From NCBI GenBank assembly GCA_963804595.1, contig CAWDQZ010000008.1, positions 124,001-188,000 of the forward strand: DNA of 64,000 nucleotides, written 5' to 3'. This document shows, piece after piece, positions 60,431 through 64,000 of this stretch. The notes below the pieces were generated by a model, which saw only the letters and a list, made by a program, of their open reading frames with translations, searched no databases and had not been told where the DNA came from. The DNA comes from DASUPK01 sp963804595 (GTDB lineage Bacteria; Actinomycetota; Thermoleophilia; Solirubrobacterales; 70-9). Every line of letters begins with the position of its first letter. Position 1 is the first letter of the stretch. Made by a program: the position numbers and the translations under genes.

Positions 60431-60710
60431 CGCCGCCCTTGACCTTCTTCTTCAGCCCGGAGCCGGCCGAGAAGCGGGGCACCTTGCCCCCGGGGATGAA
60501 GATGCGCTCACCGGTCCGCGGGTTGACTCCCTGCCGCGGGCCGCGCTCGGCGACCGCGAACTTGCCGAAGCCGGTGAAGTTCACCTCGCCCCCGCCCTGG
60601 AGGACATCGGTGATCGCGTCGAGTACCGCGTCGACGGCCTGGCCCGCCTCCTTCTTGTTGCCGATTCTGCTGTCGCGCGAGAGCGCGTCGAGGAATTCAG
60701 CCTTCGTCAC
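60426..60710 (-). CDS. HU family DNA-binding protein
   Basis: A 94-residue nucleoid protein of normal HU length. Core KKEAGQAVDAVLDAITDVLQ, then VNFTGFGKFAVAERGPRQGVNPRTGE, where the Pro-bearing beta arm intercalates into DNA. It ends LKKKVKGGG, a short basic tail. Its stop falls inside the region where pyrF must begin. Confidence 0.95.
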   Translation of the reverse strand: MTKAEFLDALSRDSRIGNKKEAGQAVDAVLDAITDVLQGGGEVNFTGFGKFAVAERGPRQGVNPRTGERIFIPGGKVPRFSAGSGLKKKVKGGG

Positions 60711-60761
60711 GTCGTCTCCTCCTCGTCTTGGAGTGCCGGCCGAGCGTAACAGCGCCCGCGG

Positions 60762-62117
60762 CTACGACCCGCCTACGGCGAGGTCGCCGACGAGCAGCGG
60801 CGCGCTCTGGACCGAACCGCCGAAAGGCACCCAGCGCGCCCGCGAGCCGACGGCCTGGACGGCGGCCAACGTGCCGAGCAGATCGCCCGCGATCGTGAAC
60901 TCGCGGAGCGGCTCGGCCAGCTCTCCGCCGCGGATCGCCCTCCCGCTCGCGCCGACCGAGTAGCGGCCGGTGACGGGGTTGACGCCCGAGTGAAGACCCG
61001 CCACCTCGGTGACGTAGACACCATCGCCTGCGCGCCCGAGCAGCTCCTCGAAGGACAGCTCGCCCGGCTCGATCATCAGATTCGACGGGCTCACGGACGG
61101 TGGGGAGCGGTACGACGCTCGTGAGGCGTTGCCCGTGGACGTCGCGCCGCCGCGCCTGGCGGTGTAGCTGTCGTGCAGATACGCGAGCAGCTTGCCGTCT
61201 CCGAGCAGCGGGGTTCGGCCTCGCGCGATCCCCTCGCCGTCGAAGGGGGCGCTGGCGAGGCCGCCGGGGTCCGTTCCGTCATCGGCGATGCGCAGCGCCG
61301 CCGAAGCGATCTCCTCCCCCAAACGATCGGCGAACGGGGATCGTCCTCGCTGGACCTCGTCCGCGGAAACCCCTCCGCCGACGAAGCCGGCGAAGCTCGC
61401 GGCAACCCGGTCGGAGAGCACCACCGGACAGGTCCTCGACTCCGGCTTGCTCGCACCGAGCATCGAGCTCGCCTCGGCCGCGGCCTCGCCGCCGATCTCG
61501 CCGGCGTCGAGGTCGGCGGGCGATCGCGCCACACCGAACCCAAGCCCGGTCTGGACCTCGGAGTTCTCCGTCGCCATCGCCTGCAGGAACGAGTAGGCGA
61601 CCGAGGCCGCGAAGACGCCGGAGACGCCTCGCGAGGAGGCGATGGCAGCGGTGGAGTCCTCGTCGACGTAGACGACCTCCTCGACGGCGCTGACGCGCTC
61701 GTCGCGGTCGAGCGCCGCGCGCTCGATGCGCTTCGCCAGCTCGATCACGTCTGCCGTCTCCGTCGACGCGACCCCCTCGTTCCGGAGGCCCGGGATCTCG
61801 GCGGGGTCCCCAGCCGGCTCCGGTGCAGCCGAGTTCTCGTCCTCGTCTGCGACCCGGGCGGCGCCGACCGCCGCCTCGGCGAGCTCGGCCAGGCCAGCGT
61901 CGGAGACATCGGTGCCGTACGCGTACCCGGTCCTGGACCCGATCCAGGCCCTGACGCCGACGCCGCGCCCGGACGCCTCCGTGAGGCTCTCGACCTCGCC
62001 GGCGTGGACGCGGACCTCGCGGCTGCGACCCCCCTCCGCCCATGCCTCCGCGTCGCTCGCACCCGCCGACGTCGCCGCCTCGGCGGCTCGCTGGGCCAGG
62101 TCCTCGAGGTCGCTCAT
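60762..62117 (-). CDS. pmbA: PmbA/TldE family protease partner
   Basis: A 451-residue partner of TldD in the heterodimeric TldD/TldE protease that trims leader peptides of modified peptides and unfolded proteins. Recognisable: VRVHAGEVESLTEASGRGVGVRAW near the N-terminus and ATSTGNASRASY plus YVTEVAGLHSGVNPVTGRYSVGA in the C-terminal half. No zinc motif, as expected for TldE. Overlaps the tldD stop by ATGA. Confidence 0.93.
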   Translation of the reverse strand: MSDLEDLAQRAAEAATSAGASDAEAWAEGGRSREVRVHAGEVESLTEASGRGVGVRAWIGSRTGYAYGTDVSDAGLAELAEAAVGAARVADEDENSAAPEPAGDPAEIPGLRNEGVASTETADVIELAKRIERAALDRDERVSAVEEVVYVDEDSTAAIASSRGVSGVFAASVAYSFLQAMATENSEVQTGLGFGVARSPADLDAGEIGGEAAAEASSMLGASKPESRTCPVVLSDRVAASFAGFVGGGVSADEVQRGRSPFADRLGEEIASAALRIADDGTDPGGLASAPFDGEGIARGRTPLLGDGKLLAYLHDSYTARRGGATSTGNASRASYRSPPSVSPSNLMIEPGELSFEELLGRAGDGVYVTEVAGLHSGVNPVTGRYSVGASGRAIRGGELAEPLREFTIAGDLLGTLAAVQAVGSRARWVPFGGSVQSAPLLVGDLAVGGS

Positions 62118-63514
62118 ACCGCCGTGCCGCCGACCGTCAACCCGCGGATCCGGACATGGCCCTGGCCCGTGCCGACCGGCGCCGTCTGTCCGGCCTTGCC
62201 GCAGAAGCCGGTCTTCATCTCGAAGTCCGCACCGACCGCGTCGATCCGGGTCAGCGTCTCCAGGCAGTTGCCGATCAGCGTGGCGCCGCGGCACGGACTG
62301 GTCACCCTGCCGTTCTCGATCAGGTAGCCCTCCGAGACGCCGAAGACGAAGTCTCCCGTCGCGGGCTCGACCTGGCCGCCGCCGAAGGAGACCGCATAGA
62401 AGCCGCGGTCGACCTCGCCGATGATCGCCTCGGGCTCGGCGTCCCCGGGCTCGATGTAGGTGTTGGTCATGCGCGGGATGGGCAGGTCGCGAAAGCTCGC
62501 CCGGCGGCCGTTGCCCGTCGACGGCTTCCCGTCGCGGCGGGCGCGAAGCCGGTCGTAGAGGTAGGAGGTCAGGAGCCCGTCGGCGATCACCGGGGTCTTC
62601 TGACTCGGTGTCCCCTCGTCGTCGATCGCGCCGGTTCCCCACTCGTGCGGCATGCTGCCGTCGTCGTAGGCGTTGAGCAGGGGCTCGGCCACCCTCTCGC
62701 CCATCCGCCCGGCGTAGACACTCGCTCCCTTCTGCACCGCATCGGCTTCCAGGCCGTGACCGGTCATCTCGTGGAAGAGGACGCCGCCGAAGCCCTTGCC
62801 CACCACCACCGTCATCTCGCCGGCCGGGGCCGGGTCGGCGCCGAGCAACGTGATCGCCTTTTGGGCAGCCTTGTCGGCGATGCGCGCCGGGTCTCCGTCC
62901 AGCAGCTCGAACCCCCGATGCTCGCCGAGCGTCTCGAAACCCGTCTCCACGCTTCCGTTCCTGCGCGCCACGACCTGTACGCCTAGCCGGACCCTGGTGC
63001 GGTCGTCACTCGCCTGCAGGCCCTCCGAGTTGAAGACGGTCACCCGTCGGCGCCCCTCGCTGTAGCTGGCCGAGGCCTGGGCCACGTCGGGGCCCGCCGA
63101 GCGGGCGCGCTCGTCGAGCTCACGCAGGATCTCCGCCTTGCGCTCCGCCGGGACCGAGGCCGGATCGACCTCGATCTCCTGCAGCTCGGCCGGAGCGGCG
63201 GCCCTCACCGCAAGCGCATCGCCCGGATTTCCGGAGAGGGCGGCGGCGAGCCCTCGTGCCGCCCGAATCAGGTCGTCCTCGGCGAGCCCGTCGACGTGCG
63301 CCAAGCGGGTGACCTCGCCGTCGACCACGCGGATGCCAGCGCCGCGCTCGCTGCCCGACTGAGGGCGCTCGATGCGCGACTCGTCGATCGACAACGTGAA
63401 GCCGCGTCGGTTCTCGCAGAAGAGCTCGGCGAAGTCGCCGCCGTGGGCGAGCGCCCGCTCCAGCACCCGGGAGGCGACGTCCGGATCGACGAGCGGCCTC
63501 GGGTCCGCGCTCAC
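62114..63514 (-). CDS. tldD: TldD family metalloprotease subunit
   Basis: A 466-residue catalytic subunit. The zinc motif is LFHEMTGHGLEAD (HExxxH) and the third ligand Cys is expected in the conserved SPCRGATLIGNCLETL/KTGFCGKAGQ region. RASFRDLPIPRMTNTYIEPG is also typical. With PmbA it degrades or matures small peptides; no peptide precursor gene is evident nearby. Confidence 0.95.
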   Translation of the reverse strand: MSADPRPLVDPDVASRVLERALAHGGDFAELFCENRRGFTLSIDESRIERPQSGSERGAGIRVVDGEVTRLAHVDGLAEDDLIRAARGLAAALSGNPGDALAVRAAAPAELQEIEVDPASVPAERKAEILRELDERARSAGPDVAQASASYSEGRRRVTVFNSEGLQASDDRTRVRLGVQVVARRNGSVETGFETLGEHRGFELLDGDPARIADKAAQKAITLLGADPAPAGEMTVVVGKGFGGVLFHEMTGHGLEADAVQKGASVYAGRMGERVAEPLLNAYDDGSMPHEWGTGAIDDEGTPSQKTPVIADGLLTSYLYDRLRARRDGKPSTGNGRRASFRDLPIPRMTNTYIEPGDAEPEAIIGEVDRGFYAVSFGGGQVEPATGDFVFGVSEGYLIENGRVTSPCRGATLIGNCLETLTRIDAVGADFEMKTGFCGKAGQTAPVGTGQGHVRIRGLTVGGTAV

Positions 63515-63744
63515 TTGCCGCTCCGCGCCTTCTTCGGGGTCGCGACCTCGATCAGCTGTGCCGCCGCCTCGAACAGAGCCTTGCCGGCCTCGCTGTCCTC
63601 GGGGAAGGCGACGCTGCGGCCGCCTGGGTAGTAGGCCCGGGCGAACGGCTTGCGCAGGTGCCGGCGCCGGCGCAGGTATGCGGCGGCCTCGTCCGCGTAC
63701 CCGGAGACCCGGTCGATCAGGAGACGATGGGGCTTGGCGGGCAT
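63511..63744 (-). CDS. 77-residue protein of unknown function
   Basis: A basic protein (PHRLLIDRVSGYADEAAAYLRRRRHLRKPFARAYYPGG) ending KKARSGK. Its start overlaps the stop of the gene before it (TGATG) and its stop overlaps the tldD start, so all are translated together. The ATG at 63744 is chosen from these overlaps. No family recognised. Confidence 0.65.
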   Translation of the reverse strand: MPAKPHRLLIDRVSGYADEAAAYLRRRRHLRKPFARAYYPGGRSVAFPEDSEAGKALFEAAAQLIEVATPKKARSGK

Positions 63745-64000
63745 CAGCCCGGCGCTGATATGCGCCGCAGCGCGTTCCGGATGTCGAAGACCATCAGTGA
63801 GGCGAGCGTGAAGCGCTCGGTCACCGCCACCGCGACATAGCGGCCCTCCCGCACGCAGAAGGCCTCGCCCTCGCCGGTCGCGACATGGGCATGCGCGACG
63901 GGCTCGGCGCCGGCCGAGTCGGCCGCCGCGACCAGCTCGCGCCCGGCATCGCCCCACCCCTCGGCATCGCCGGTGGCGGCGAGCACCTCACCGTCCTCGG
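63744..64000 (-). CDS. partial protein running off the window, roadblock-like
   Basis: The frame is open to the right end of the window; 5' end missing. Visible residues read EDGEVLAATGDAEGWGDAG, later REGRYVAVAVTERFTLASLMVFDIRNALRRI. The pattern of strands and an amphipathic closing helix resembles roadblock/LC7-type proteins, but this is weakly supported. Confidence 0.5.
   Translation of the reverse strand, partial: EDGEVLAATGDAEGWGDAGRELVAAADSAGAEPVAHAHVATGEGEAFCVREGRYVAVAVTERFTLASLMVFDIRNALRRISAPG

Overview
This is a 64 kb stretch of a high-GC bacterial chromosome. The best fit is the actinobacterial class Thermoleophilia (Solirubrobacter/Conexibacter relatives). I base that on the rplM-rpsI-glmM-glmS-acpS-nnr-alr gene order, a guaA-guaB3 pair, M23 cell-wall hydrolase control by a c-di-AMP riboswitch, an actinobacterial-type LexA box, and a large paralogous set of SnoaL-like proteins that begin MSEENVE and end EAAGLSE. 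No searches were run, so the taxonomy is inference.

Region 1 (1-8.3 kb): a LexA-type palindrome, a double SCP2 + R2-like diiron fusion, then a plus-strand respiratory cluster. It holds an oxidase subunit II homologue without a CuA site, an oxidase subunit I homologue with no heme or CuB ligands, heme A synthase ctaA, heme O synthase ctaB, two small membrane proteins and, across an opposing CBS gene, a diheme cytochrome c lipoprotein. This ligand-free oxidase-like pair is the most remarkable feature of the window. A complete canonical aa3 operon (ctaC-ctaD-[stress-protein-like]-ctaE) lies 13 kb away and gives an internal reference for the comparison.

Region 2 (8.3-17.8 kb): an accessory, partly decayed area. 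It has a frameshifted lipoprotein, a kinase-like gene whose catalytic loop is out of frame, a degenerate tRNA-like sequence, a K+ channel-like protein, a SulP transporter, and a tandem SnoaL-like array with intact copies, broken copies and a fossil tail. Intergenic gaps carry a dispersed hairpin family (CGCTTT-hexaloop-AAAGCG), and two direct repeats flank the SnoaL array.

Region 3 (17.8-34.2 kb): the canonical aa3 oxidase, a GT4 glycosyltransferase, small orphan genes, an amidase with a tiny coupled upstream gene, a DMT transporter, a coupled ABC exporter + GH63-like glycosidase operon, a universal stress protein, infA, an enoyl-CoA hydratase and a HIT protein.

Region 4 (34.2-45.2 kb, minus strand): a conserved housekeeping block rplM-rpsI-glmM-glmS-DUF3352-acpS-nnr-alr-tRNA nucleotidyltransferase, covering ribosomal proteins, UDP-GlcNAc supply, acyl-carrier activation, metabolite repair and D-Ala supply. 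Region 5 (45.2-53.3 kb, plus strand): an OpuC-type osmolyte ABC importer, the riboswitch-controlled M23 peptidase, a Bax-inhibitor-1 protein and a DegV protein. Region 6 (53.7-64 kb, minus strand): guaA/guaB3, 1-phosphofructokinase-like kinase, D,D-carboxypeptidase, LysM protein, pyrF, HU, and the TldD/PmbA pair with two small genes at the edge.

Several genes carry apparent single-base frame disruptions (8.69, 9.65, 16.97, 19.55, 60.4 kb). Those in ctaD and pyrF, normally indispensable genes, suggest some are assembly indels rather than true decay.
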